A stretch of DNA of 64,000 nt from Bolinopsis microptera (taxonomy: Eukaryota; Ctenophora; Tentaculata; Lobata; Bolinopsidae): the NCBI RefSeq assembly GCF_026151205.1, contig NC_087076.1:16463919-16527918 (forward strand). The letters are read 5' to 3'. The translations under genes and the position numbers were made by a program. Shown in pieces: positions 38,503-50,600 of the stretch (its first letter is position 1; each line of letters starts with the position of its first letter). The notes under the pieces were generated by a model that was not told the DNA's origin, ran no database searches, and was given only the letters and a program-made list of their open reading frames with translations.

Positions 38503-40022
38503 CTAAAAGACTCCAGAATGTGACCATCTATTTGGGAAGAACGGAGCCTGTTGCTGTTGTTGCTGGTTTGTAGTTGAAGGTGACTGGTAGTTTCCTCCTC
38601 CATGCTGGTTGTTGTTGTTGTTCTGGACGTTCATCGACTGCTGAATGGAATCGATAAACATTTTCAGGGCTTGGATATCTTTCCTGTTTTCAAAGTTGGG
38701 AGAGCTGTATCCACTGTCCAAGTCAACTCTTGTCGGGTCGTAAGAGTTGGAACTGAGTTGAGTTGTAGGCTCAGGAGATGTGTTGAAGCTTCCGAAACTG
38801 CTGTAGAGACTGGGATCAGGTTTTCCCCATGTCTTGTTGCTTCCAAAAGTGGGCTGCATAGAGGGAAAGGTATCCAATGCCTTAGGAGGCATCATAGGTT
38901 TCTTCAGGTCGACATCCACTAGGTGATCTGAGTCGTCAAACATTCCTCCGGTTCTCATGGCAATGTAGATCTGGAGCTTATTCTCTGCTTCGGCGACTTT
39001 CTCAGGAGCTCCACGGATCTCAAATATCGGTTCCTTGTCCCGAGCGGGGGTCATGATGTACGTGTCAGTTTCACTCTGGATTCTCTTGATGTTGTGTCCC
39101 TTTGGTCCAACCACAAGTCCCACGTACTTGAGCGGTACTCTGACATGACGGACGACAGCATTTGGTCCGAGTTGAGGAGTGATGGGACTGTTATTCTCTC
39201 TTCCCTGGCGGATCTTTGTAAAGTGCTCAGCAGCTTCTTCAATTCTTCTCTTAGCTCTCTCCACATCTTCAGGGTATCCGGAAATAGTGAACACTGAAAA
39301 ATTCCTTACTAAACAAAGGTTTTCAAAAGATTGGTTTCATTTTTCTATTGTTCAACTTAATTAAGGTTTGTTTTTGTTTACAATATGATATTTTATAAAG
39401 TTAAAGAACGCCACGCAGTTCAGTTACTCGAGCACATTGTCGTTTGAAACACAGATACTAGAAATTCTAAAATCAATAGACAATAGTTCTACCCTAAGTG
39501 TGTATTAAAGATTGCACTAAATTAACTTTAGCACTTACCAGGTTCCTGATCTCTTGCAGGGGTTTGGATGTAAGTTTTGGTCGAGTACCTCAGCGACTTA
39601 ATCTTGCAACCTGAAAATTGGTTGATGTTAATCCTTTCCCGACTTTTAGCTATTAGTAAAAGGGCAAGGAACAATAACACACCACCTGAATTGCACCTGA
39701 ACAACTATGAAGTAAAATTAGGCACAAACAAACCTTGCTTTCCGACGATCTCGGCGACATGTTCGGAGGTGGGAACACGAACTTGAATAGACTCCGTATC
39801 TCGATTCGACTTGGCTGCCTCCGTCATGAATCCCGAAAATCCGTCCAGAGAGCTTCCAGAGTTATTCATGTTGGTCTCGTTGAGGCTCAATTTCCTCAAG
39901 TCAGGCAATTCGAAGTTCCTATCGAGAGATTTCTGAAAGTTGAGCAGCTCCTGAAGCGCGGACTGGTCGCTGAAGGTGTCAGCTTGTCCTTGACTCGAGC
40001 TTCCATACGGCATTGAGAACAT
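38503..40022 (-). CDS. MEX3: MEX3-type two-KH-domain RNA-binding protein
   Basis: Three exons on the minus strand: 40022-39734, 39610-39539 and 39293-38503, phases consistent, 383 residues. KH1 at about 79-145 carries SEHVAEIVGKQGCKIKSL with the GxxG loop GKQG, split by an intron. KH2 at about 168-235 carries VPLKYVGLVVGPKGHNIKRI with loop GPKG, then TPARDKEPIFEIRG and an IAMRTGG end. The KH pair and linker (AAEHFTKIRQGRENN) are the MEX3 signature. Downstream is a Ser/Asn/Gln-rich tail with no C-terminal RING finger, unlike vertebrate MEX3A-D but like nematode MEX-3. Family role: cytoplasmic translational repression or decay of target mRNAs in germline and early embryo. An acceptor-like TTTATAG upstream of the ATG suggests a 5' UTR intron. 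Confidence 0.92.
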
Positions 40023-41341
40023 GTTTTTAAACTATAAATAAAATATGATTATTAAACTCATGATATCACTTGGAAGAAGTATGAAAATTATCAAGATTGC
40101 AGCCTTCTTGATTGTGTATTATATTTGAAATCTTAGCAAAAAAAGGCGACGTGTTCAACAAAACCATCGTTACATACGCATATAAAGGTGATAAGATTTG
40201 CAAAGTCAAAATAATAAGAGAACACAAAGTGGCTTTAAAAAGTGTAACAGTTAACTTTATGCTTTTCTCGTCAAATGTGACGTGTGGTTTTCAGCAACAA
40301 CAGTAAGAGCGAAAAGATTCCATAGAATTACAGCAACGCCCAGCGAGAATTCACATCAAATCAGACATAGTCGATTTTTAGAAGAATGCTTCGAAATATG
40401 TAGTCAGTTTTCATGAATATATGCATTATATGTACAATAGAAATAGTATAATTATAAAACAAGGAGGATAAAATCTTAAAAGCTCGTTCATATTTTTTTG
40501 ATTAGATGTGTACACATTTAACATTTAAATTATTTAAGTTCGTAGAATTTTGAATTTTTTCGTATCTAAATAAATCTAAAATTCCAAATTGTCCATCTTA
40601 CGAAGATTTCACCCAGTCGGTATTCGGTGGAATCATGATGGCTAATGCTAGAAAATACATTATTGAAACAAGACAAGTGAAATCGTCCGAGTAAATTTGT
40701 TATGTGAATTCGAAGGAATAATCTAGACCGTACAATAGATGACATTATGTAATTGGCAGAGCGGTCCCTTATGCCAACAAAACAGATTAAGAGATTGGCG
40801 ATTACTTAAGCTGTTACAAGCCAAACAATAACAAATTAATCCCATGAATCGACAGAATTGTTCGGGAACAAGTATACCAAATCTCTTGATAACAATATAG
40901 TGTCCCAATATAGTTTGCGGAGGGCATTACGTACTGAAGACTTTAGTTGCCGCAGAATGCATGTGGGAAGATCAAAATTGGGCGCGCGTTACATTGTATG
41001 TTGTACATGTTTGATATTACGCATAGATCAGATACGCATGGACAAATGTATTCCATATTCACAATAAATAATTCAGAATTTAGTAATACAACGTCCGTTA
41101 AAGTCTACTTAACTTCTTTTAAATATTTAAATATTTGTTTAATAATTGTAAGTTAGCTTGTCGCTGTTAGCCAACATTTATTTTCAAAATATATTTTTTG
41201 TGGTTCCTTCCATTTTTGATTTTGCTAGTTTATATAAATTATGATCTACTAAAACACGCGCCGACTTGGACAGTCTTATTACTTGGAGCAAATATTTTAC
41301 GTGTATCATTTGTTAACTTTAATTTCATTGCAAATTATAAT
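40023..41341. other. Upstream region of MEX3, no gene seen
   Basis: AT-rich sequence, probably MEX3 5' UTR, 5' intron and promoter. Short frames lack recognisable features. Confidence 0.35.
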
Positions 41342-42210
41342 TTTGACCATTGTTAATGATTTGGCCCGGCGCGCGCTACTTCGTAGCTCTTGCCATTACA
41401 TTTCGAGAAGAAAGCGGCGCGCGCTACTTCGAAGAAATTTAGACGAGTAACATCCGTCAAATTATAATTGCATTGATCAAATAATAATTCGATATTTCTG
41501 ATTTCATTGTTCGTTCATTGTTCATATGTCATACATTCATTAAAAATTTCGCCGCCGCGGTTAAACCACGCACGATCCATTTTCCTTACGATGTACTTGT
41601 AGCATTAATTTTTTTGAGTGAAAAGTGTTACAGGAAAAAGGTGCAACATATTTAAATATTAAATTTTTATTAATGAGTGGGATTCGTGCATGGTATGGTA
41701 AAAATTGACGATTTATTTGACCAATGTAACGCCGCGCATCAACAATAAATTGATCCAGAAAATTGCGGAAAATAACTTTGCGAAGGAGGAACTTCACTGT
41801 AATTAATTGACACAGGGCTTGTCCATTATTGTATATCACGTCGTGACTCCCACTGTCGTTTCACACCCCACGGCCACTGTAAAGTTTATATTAACGGGTG
41901 ATACTCGTAAAATATCTGTTTCAACTCGGCGCGCGTCCTGGTAGGTTGTAAACCTACAAAGTTTATACGATACAGGGGAGCCGCGCACTCGTACTTGACG
42001 GATGTTACTCGTCTAAATTTCTTCGAAGTAGCGCGCGCTGCTTTCTTCTCGAAATGGCTTGACGGATGTTACTCGTCTAAATTTCTTCGAAGTAGCGCGC
42101 GCCGCTTTCTTTTCGAAATGTTATGGCACGAGCTACGAAGAAATGGCCCGACCGCGGCAAGTGCTAAGAAGTAGCGCGCGCCGGGCCAGACCATTAACTT
42201 AATGGTCAAA
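41342..42210. mobile_element. Long inverted-repeat (foldback) element with GCGCGC motifs
   Basis: Ends TTTGACCATT ... GGCCCGGCGCGCGCTACTTC at the left are mirrored at the right. Arms of about 120 bp align as inverted repeats, including CTACTTCGAAGAAATTTAGA and GAGTAACATCCGTCAA. The right arm is internally duplicated with a 64-bp period (41994 and 42058). The 530-bp centre has no transposase. A further GGCGCGCGCTACTTCG copy is at about 42276. It lies upstream of MEX3. Confidence 0.8.
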
Positions 42211-43560
42211 CTCGTACGCGGCGGGTCATACAATGTAAAACAAGTCCATTGTTAATATATATAATTGATTAGTCCGGCGCGCGCTACTTCGTGTTGTGAA
42301 ACAAGCACGTCACGCAGTACGCGTAGACACATGGCTTTGTGAACATTGAAGTAATTGCTTTCAAACTCTATCATCTATGAATCGATATCATTAATCGTTT
42401 ACACTGTATTTTGAATCAATATATACATTTTTATAGTTGATAATATCACCAATTACAAATTACTTCGAATACTTTTGAAAGAAAATAACAATTAGCTCAA
42501 TTTCATAACGCTACTGTCGTATTCCTCCGTAAAAAGTGCACAATTAATTGCTCTATCCAGAGCCCTTGCGCTTGCAGGCGTGCGCTTGCCTCCCGAAAGC
42601 ACATGGTTAGGTGAACACAATTAATAAAGTTATAATACTATTTAATACGTACCAGATTAAATGTGTTTTCAATCGAGATGATATGAGAAATATAGCGCGC
42701 TTATTTAATTTTAAATTCTTAACTTTAAAATTGAAAATGATGATCGTACTTTGTATGAAATTATAATCAGGGCAATATGCTGCGTTTACTATACTCAAAT
42801 AATGTTTAATTCTCCTATCTCCATCCAACCCTCAAATATATAAAAATAATTTCAAGTTTCAGAAATTTAAACTGAACGTGTGCCGCGCGTATTAATTACA
42901 CTGACTGTAAAATTCAAGCGTTCCAGCACATCATAAAGCAATGAAAGGCATTAGTTTGGTTAAATCAAAAATTATGGCAGCTAAGGTCTAAACTTTTTAT
43001 TAAGGGGATCATGTTCGGGAATCACATTTGGGAATCACGTTCGTGTACTGATTGCAAAGTTTGGCAAAGTTGGTTATAAGTTTAAAATGACAACTAGTGG
43101 CACTCAAATGCTGCAGATACAAAATATCCTTTAAAAGCTCGTTGTGTTGGTTTTTCAGACGTATCTATCTGAACTAAAGCTACACATAACGCCTCGTTTC
43201 CAGACAATGGATCTTTTGTAAGGACATCCTTCAGTACTGTTTCATTGAAAGTTCCTTGTTTCATTGAGTACAAACTAATGAAGTGAACATTAGCAATTAG
43301 TCAAATATCAATTTTATGAATTGCATTGGAGTGTACTGGAAAACGGATTGAATTATGAATTATGACTACTTGCATTAAGTTCTATAGTTCTGAGGTGTCT
43401 TGGTCACATGATTTGGATTTTTTCCTTTTCCAGACATTGAAAAAGAGCTATAGATGTTAGTGTTTAAGAATTAAGACTGCAATGATAATAAGCTTCATTA
43501 CAACAATGTCTGTTGCATTCTAGAATCCGGAGTCAGCTTTGATGGTTTTATATTGACCAT
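42211..43560. other. AT-rich spacer, no gene seen
   Basis: Mostly AT-rich sequence between the foldback element and the LINE fragment. No coding or RNA gene signal was recognised. Confidence 0.35.
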
Positions 43561-44846
43561 GGTGCAGGTGTTACAAACCATTATTGGGCAGTTAGCCACT
43601 GCAAACTTGGACACTTCATACTGTTTGCAGATGACACGAACATATTTGTTGCTGGAAAAACTGAACAAGAAGCCTATTTGAATGCTAATAAAGTACTTGA
43701 ATCTGTAAATGACTATATGGAATCTAACTTGCTGCACATTAACCAAAGCAAATCGGTCTACATGTTATTCAGACCTGGCCGGTACTCGTCCTGTGCACGT
43801 GCTCGTGAATATGGCTCTGAGAACTCACTCACGTTATCAGGCAACACGCTTACACGAGTAGATAAAGTGAGATTCCTTGGTGTTATCATAGACCATGAAC
43901 TATCCTGGGAACCCCAACTAGATAACATAAAAAGTAAACTAACTACAAGTATAGCTATAATTAAACGTATTATGAAGTTTATTCCAGAAACAGAGTACCA
44001 TAAGCTGTATGACTCCTTATTCAAGTCTCATATGAGCTACTGTATCAGTAGCTGGGGTGGTGTCACACCTTATAGACTATCTAAACTGTTCTCCATCCAA
44101 AAAAGATGTGTACGCCTTCTATTTGGAAGCAAACCAAGCTTTGACCGGGCAGAGTATTATGAAACATGTGCACGTGCAAGACCATACAGTGAACACATCG
44201 CAAAAAGGAGCTTTGCTTTGGAAAACACTAAGCCAATATTCAATACCGAGAAAATCATGTCAATCCACAACCTGTACACCCAACATATATCCACTGAACT
44301 GTTTAAAATCTTGAAACTGCATCAACCTATCTCTCTGACAAGTTTATTCCAAACAAGTTCCAGAGCATGTAGCCAAACTATGCGGGTCCCCCGACACAAA
44401 CTTGAAATTTCTAAACACAATTTTGTCTTCAAAGGTACGACTATATGGAACAGTTTGGTTGATAAAATATTCGACAAATGCACTCCTAATGAAAACAATG
44501 TCATGGTCCCTGGCTCTAGTAAATTTTCCGACCTTTCCTCCCCCATCTCAATTATCAAGAGCCGTATCAAAAAGCTCTTACTTGAAACCCAGCAATTGAC
44601 AACACCTGGGCGTGAAATTGAGTGGCTCCCCCTAAATAGCTGGGGCATTGAACCAGCTTAGTCAATCAGCATCCCATCCCTTGCATACAACTAATTACAA
44701 AAGCGCTAATTATACCTGTTTCAAAAGCATCCTGTCTGGAAGTTCCCTGACTGCCGTGTGAATCTTTGGATCTATTTTTGGATCTATTTTTATATTGATA
44801 TGATTTTTATATACCTATATAAAAAAAAAAAAAAAAAAAAAAAAAA
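43561..44846 (+). mobile_element. 5'-truncated non-LTR retrotransposon (LINE), reverse transcriptase 3' part
   Basis: The frame from about 43561 to 44661 reads the catalytic FADD box (LGHFILFADDTNIFVAG) and the downstream thumb and C-terminal segments typical of CR1/Jockey-like elements (KVRFLGVIIDHELSWEPQLD, HMSYCISSWGG, IQKRCVRLLFG). It ends NSWGIEPA. Everything before the catalytic box (endonuclease, fingers) is missing. An A(26) run at about 44821-44846 marks the 3' end. The element is non-functional. Confidence 0.9.
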
Positions 44847-46136
44847 TATACCTACCTATATATTCCTCGCATAATCTCCATGTCCGCCTGAACAAACCTG
44901 GCACCATCAAATCTTACTCTAGAAACCCCAGAACTCATCAAGCCTAGTCTGAATTCAAAACTAGTTGACCAGCTACGTACAGTTTCCTGGACAGCTGGAA
45001 CCTTTTGGGCCATGCACAAGCCAATAGCATGTATGGTCCTGCAGTGGGGTCTCCTTGTCCTTGGATCTGTGTTTTGATCCGTCTTTTCTTAAAATTTTCC
45101 ATTTGTGTCACTTAGAATCACCTTTTAAAATGTTAATCGACACCACTGGTCCTAGTTAAATTTAGCCATGGCACGACTACTCGAACGTAACAGTTAAATA
45201 GGTGTGACATACTATTATATTCTTATAATTATATCATATGAATTGATTGCACTGCTAATAAATAAAATACTTTGTTTTACTAAAAATACTTTGTTTTACT
45301 GCAAATCACAGTAAATTGCCTGCTCACTTCTGGGTATAGCATCCTTGGTGGATGCTGGGGTGGACATGTTAGTGGAAAAGTGATGGTGGGGAACAATTTT
45401 TTGTAGATGTTGAAAGTGCAAACATTCTTGTTTGCCTTCCAAGATCTAAGCAAAGTGGCCAGTGGGCAAGACTTTTTCTTTGGTGCTCATAGAGATGTTT
45501 AATCTTATTAAGCAAATGTGGATTGTGTACCACATTTTAGGCTGAAATTATTTCAGCTACAGCAACAGATCCAACCATAGGTACTGTCCGAAAGTACTAC
45601 TTTGGCAGGCTTGGTGTGGTTTGATTGTTCAACTTACTCGGCACATTTCTTGTGAGTAAATTTTCGTTACATCTTCGTTCAGATGCACAGCTTTCAAATA
45701 ACGAATAAATAAATTGTGTGCTGCATCTTTCCTAAGTTCTTTCGAGATTTTTGGGGTGTATTTCAATGCCCCAATACCCTAAGGTACTTGAAACCTTCTA
45801 TTTGTCAAAAGTAGCATGTTCTCAGCTCAATACAATTTATAATAATCTGGACTTCTTAATTTTACTTACCCATGGCCCTTTGGCTGAAAGGGACTTTCAA
45901 ATCTAAATTTTTTTAATGAGTTTTAAAATGTATGCCCCTTGCCCCAGCCCAAATTTACTGTAAATCGGCCAGGGTTTGCAGAATATTATGTTTCCCTTAC
46001 TTTTACTTTTCATTCTTGTCTAGTTTTAGTTATTAAAATTGTTCAGTGTAAGTTTAGTTTAGTTCAGTGTTAAATTTGTGGTTAATTGGTAAATATGGTC
46101 ATTTGATCAATAATTGTTTACTCTTTTAGGTTAATC
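44847..46136. other. Spacer and upstream region of RNASEH2B
   Basis: No coding segment seen. The CDS is preceded by CTTTTAG|GTTAATC, an acceptor-like site, so a non-coding 5' exon may lie in this stretch. Confidence 0.4.
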
Positions 46137-46961
46137 ATGGGGACCTCTTTTGAGTCGAGTAGTGCTGTTTTCATTCTCCCAGAGAACTCATCTAGATCAG
46201 AGGGACAGATACTAAAATTGAAGCACCCTAAAGATAATCAAACCTGTCTTGCATACCTAAGTTTGGAATCTAAATCGCTGAATGAACTATTATATCTAAA
46301 AGAAAAGCATGTTTCATGGTTTGTTGGTGATCATGTTCTTGGAGATACTAAGCTAAGTATAGGGACCCCACTTGATCCAACATTTATGATTATTCCTTAC
46401 CTCCTCAAAAACGTGGACAAATATTCTCCATTGGGTCAAATTCTTGTTGATGAAAAATATCCATCTGCAATACATTTAGAAGATCTTTTGTCAGAATCCG
46501 ACCTCTCACTCGTTGCAGACATTAAACCATCACTAGATAAAATCATCAAATTCAACAAAGAAAAAACATTGAACTGGCTATCTGGCAAGGTAAGTAAAGT
46601 TGCTTCAGCTATGAAGAAATGTGGTATCTCTCCTGGATTTAACTCAACTCTATCAGACGAAGAATACACAAGGTATGCTTGTGGAATTGTTTCAGATTAT
46701 ATAAATTCGTCTTTGTCAGTAGATTTACAGGACAGGCTCGGGATCCAGCTGAGTGTTGATAACAGTGAGTGTGAAAAACCCGCCAAGAAACCAAAACTGA
46801 GCAGTACAAATGATCATGATGCTTGTAAGCCTGCTAAAAATTCAGTTCCAAAAGGAAAAGAAAAGGCTCCAAAACGTAAAGCCCAAAAACAGTTAGCTCC
46901 TGTCAATACCAAAGGAATGAAATCCATGTCTTCATTTTTCAAAAAAGTGGAAACAAAATGA
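46137..46961 (+). CDS. RNASEH2B: Ribonuclease H2 subunit B
   Basis: A 274-residue protein in one coding exon. Seen: an N-terminal triple-barrel-like region, the family block TPLDPTFMIIPYLLKN (human form PLDPLFLVLPYLIK), KEKTLNWLSGKV, and YTRYACGIVSDYI. A Lys-rich linker follows, and a C-terminal PCNA-interacting motif, GMKSMSSFFKK, almost identical in layout to the human one. RNase H2 removes ribonucleotides from DNA and degrades RNA in RNA:DNA hybrids in the nucleus. Subunits B and C scaffold the catalytic A subunit, and the PIP box ties the enzyme to replication forks. The acceptor-like site just before the ATG implies a 5' UTR intron. Confidence 0.93.
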   Translation: MGTSFESSSAVFILPENSSRSEGQILKLKHPKDNQTCLAYLSLESKSLNELLYLKEKHVSWFVGDHVLGDTKLSIGTPLDPTFMIIPYLLKNVDKYSPLGQILVDEKYPSAIHLEDLLSESDLSLVADIKPSLDKIIKFNKEKTLNWLSGKVSKVASAMKKCGISPGFNSTLSDEEYTRYACGIVSDYINSSLSVDLQDRLGIQLSVDNSECEKPAKKPKLSSTNDHDACKPAKNSVPKGKEKAPKRKAQKQLAPVNTKGMKSMSSFFKKVETK

Positions 46962-47208
46962 TGCAGCGATTCTGAACTATGATATAAATTATGATCTGAT
47001 AAAGTATTGTGTAACGTGTTTCAATTCAGTTCTTTTTTTAAGTGACTGAAATAACTAATTTAACTTTATGCAAAGTTAATTTCAATATATAAATTGACAT
47101 TTTTAATATTTTTATTAGATGCAAATAGCATTTTTTATTTGATATGATATGTTTCTGAATATTTTAATATTGTGAAAAAATATTAGATATTTTATATTGT
47201 GTTTGTTC

Positions 47209-47293
47209 AGAGATCATTTACATATTACGTAAGCCACATTTTAAAGCTTCCTTTCCTCTCCACAAGCCTTTAAGTAATATGTAAATGATCCCT
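47209..47293. mobile_element. 85-bp hairpin MITE
   Basis: Ends AGAGATCATTTACATATTAC and GTAATATGTAAATGATCCCT are inverted repeats, around a short centre. A single related end (GGGGTCGTTCACATATTACG) is present in PARP4 intron 2 at about 13705-13728. It lies between RNASEH2B and EIF3J. Confidence 0.7.
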
Positions 47294-47607
47294 AATGAAA
47301 TATGTATTCAGGTTTATCTCACAATTTATTAAACTGCAGCTGTTCTCAATATAAACAAAATCATTCATATTTGTATCGTTCAATTGCCTCGAAAAGCTTT
47401 TGTATGTAATGTTGTTGATACTTGAGACAGTGAAAGTTCTCATCTAGTGTTAAATTACTTCACAGTCTACATCCAGACCTTGTGTTCCGTTGTGCTCTGT
47501 AGTGTGTATGTTTGACATGAACTCAACAATAAACATGTGGTCATGAATATGCTAGTCATTAATAATAAATTATCATTTTAGGCCAGAAAGGTTCACGGAG
47601 TGCAGTC

Positions 47608-50600
47608 ATGACATCGGCTTTTGGTAAGTCAACTTATATTCTCTCAATAAACCTCGTTGTTGTTGTTAGTTTTAATTTGGCTGGCATTAAGAGTGCACGT
47701 CTTGTTCAATTCCAGCTGGTGAGTTTGTAGCTTCATCCTAACAATTGCTTCTCTTACAGATGACGACGACTTCAGGGGTAACTTCATCAATGTCAACGAA
47801 TTTGAAGATGATGACGATGATGTGATGGTTAGTGATTTCTCAAGTTTTCTTTCTTGTAGTCAGATTAACAAGGACCACACTTACCTTAATCTAACACATA
47901 TGGAGAGGCTGTAAATATATGACAGTAAATATAGTACATTATATGACATATAATGCTTTTGGACACGAAGGGAAACACACAACGTAAGGCTTGAAAAAGT
48001 TGAAATCTTCGTAAAACTACATCATAAGAGCCTGTAAAAACATTTAACTTTAAGATAAGCACTCTATCAAGTTAAATTCATATATAATCATCATAGTTTA
48101 TTAACTCAAACGTAAAAATTTTAACGAAGGCAAAATTTAATCAGTCAAAATTCGTTATATGACATATGTAGCACCAAGTTTCAAGCAAACTCAAAACACT
48201 TTCCAATGTGCTTTGACAAAATATTGGCCACACGTAACTGCTTAACTGAAAATAAACATGCTCATCTGTACACAGGATAACTGGGAAGATGTTCTTGACG
48301 AAGAAGAAGAGGCAGAGAAGAAAAAGAAAGAGAAAGAAGCTGAGGAAGAAAGAAGTGAGTTGTGTGACTACATATCATCAATCATCATATTGAAGTGACA
48401 CTGCCTTTTCAGTTTTTTACTACATAGATCAACAGATCAATGGTAATTTTATCTCGAGCTATAACACATTATTGTTCCCAGAGAAAAAGGAACGTGATGA
48501 GAAGGTAGCTAAGAGGGCGGCTGAGAAAGCAAAACAGGAGGAGATCCAAAGATTAATGAACGCAAAACCTTTGTCTAAAGAAGAGCAGGAAAAGTAAACG
48601 CTTAGATATTTTAGAATTTGTAAAGCACACACATTTTCTCAACCATCATATTTGAGTTTTTTGTGTAAAAGTGAAACAAATTCTACATATTATTATGGAG
48701 CCAAAGTGTGGACTGGCTACACCTGGTTAAAACACTGCCATACTATGTAAGATCTTTCTGGAACAATGTAGTGCCCAAAACAGTATCATCAGTCTTGGGA
48801 CAACCTAACTTCCAGGTAGGCTGATTACCATCTATAGAAGGATAGCAGAAGCTAAGAGTCCCAGAATATTGTACATTAGTGTGAATGTGAAATTGGCTGA
48901 AATAGTGAATAAAACACGCACGTGTACCGTCTAGTGTGTAAAATCTAGCACCACTTCCAAATATAATTTCCTATGAATCTATGAACATGGTTTCTTTTAT
49001 TGAGCAATGTTGATGCTAAACCCACCGACTAAATTCAGTCGCTATACCGCCTGTACAATAACCTCTAGTAATAAGTAGATCATATGCATGTCTGTGTCAA
49101 CGTGGTCACTGGTCCCTGTAAAGGGTTTGTGTAGTTCACTTCTCCCTGGTCCCTGTAAAGGGTTTGTGTAGTTCACTTCTCCCTGGTCCCTGTAAAGGGT
49201 TTGTGTAGTTGACTTCTCCCTGGTCACTGTAAAGGGTTTGTGTAGTTGACTTCTCCCTGGTCACTGTGAAGGGTTTGTGTAGTTGACTTCTCCCTGGTCC
49301 CTGTAAAGGGTTTGTGTAGTTCACTTCTCCCTGGTCCCTGTAAAGGGTTTGTGTAGTTCACTTCTCCCTGGTCCCTGTAAAGGGTTTGTGTAGTTGACTT
49401 CTCCCTGGTTCCTGTAAATGGTTTGTGTAGTTGACCTCTCCCTGGTCCCTGTAAAGGGTTTGTGTAGTTCACTTCTCCCTGGTCCCTGTAAAGGGTTTGT
49501 GTAGTTCACTTCTCCCTGGTCCCTGTAAAGGGTTTGTGTAGTTGACTTCTCCCTGGTCCCTGTAAAGGGTTTGTGTAGTTGACTTCTCCCTGGTCCCTGT
49601 AAAGGGTTTGTGTAGTTCACTTCTCCCTGGTCCCTGTAAAGGGTTTGTGTAGTTGACTTCTCCCTGGTCCCTGTAAAGGGTTTGTGTAGTTGACTTCTCC
49701 CTGGCCACTGTAAAGGGTTTGTGTAGTTCACTTCTCCCTGGCCACTGTAAAGGGTTTGTGTAGTTCACTTCTCCCTGGTCCCTGTAAAGGGTTTGTGTAG
49801 TTGACTTCTCCCTGGTCCCTGTAAAGGGTTTGTGTAGTTCACTTCTCCCTGGTCCCTGTAAAGGGTTTGTGTAGTTCACTTCTCCCTGGTCCCTGTAAAG
49901 GGTTTGTGTAGTTCACTTCTCCCTGGTCCCTGTAAAGGGTTTGTGTAGTTGACTTCTCCCTGGTCCCTGTAAAGGGTTTGTGTAGTTGACTTCTCCCTGG
50001 TCCCTGTAATGGGTTTGTGTAGTTCACTTCTCCCTGGTCCCTGTAAAGGGTTTGTGTAGTTCACTTCTCCCTGGCCACTGTAAAGGGTTTGTGTAGTTCA
50101 CTTCTCCCTGGTCCCTGTAAAGGGTTTGTGTAGTTCACTTCTCCCTGGTCCCTGTAATGGGTTTGTGTAGTTCACTTCTCCCTGGTCCCTGTAAAGGGTT
50201 TGTGTAGTTCACTTCTCCCTGGTCACTGCAGCCCAAGGCCAAGGTTGGATCACACGGAACCTGTGAACCTACAAATCTTTAGAAATATAATGTTAAGAAC
50301 GTTTAGCTTCCTTAACTGTGTCTCATCCTTCAGCTTTAAAAAAAAGCCAGCTACTGAGATAAGTATAATAATCACTTATCATAGACAACTGAAATAAAAT
50401 AGTACTCGAATACATTGAATTACTAGTAATTGACGAGTTGGCTGGATCGGATTTGATGTTCGAAATGTAATTGTAGATTTGGATCTGTATTTGATCGAAA
50501 TAATTAAGTTCCAACTATTTAAATCCCCAATGAAAACCACTAATAAATTCTGCTGTCTCCCATTTGCTCTGTTAAATAACCATTTAACATTTCAGAGCTC

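Noticed and set aside
49042-50064. Minus-strand repetitive protein frames
   Set aside because: They follow from a stop-free 37-bp minisatellite; no start context, splice sites or composition of a real repeat protein.
49114-50223. CRISPR-like array
   Set aside because: Units are contiguous with no unique spacers, and the host is an animal genome.
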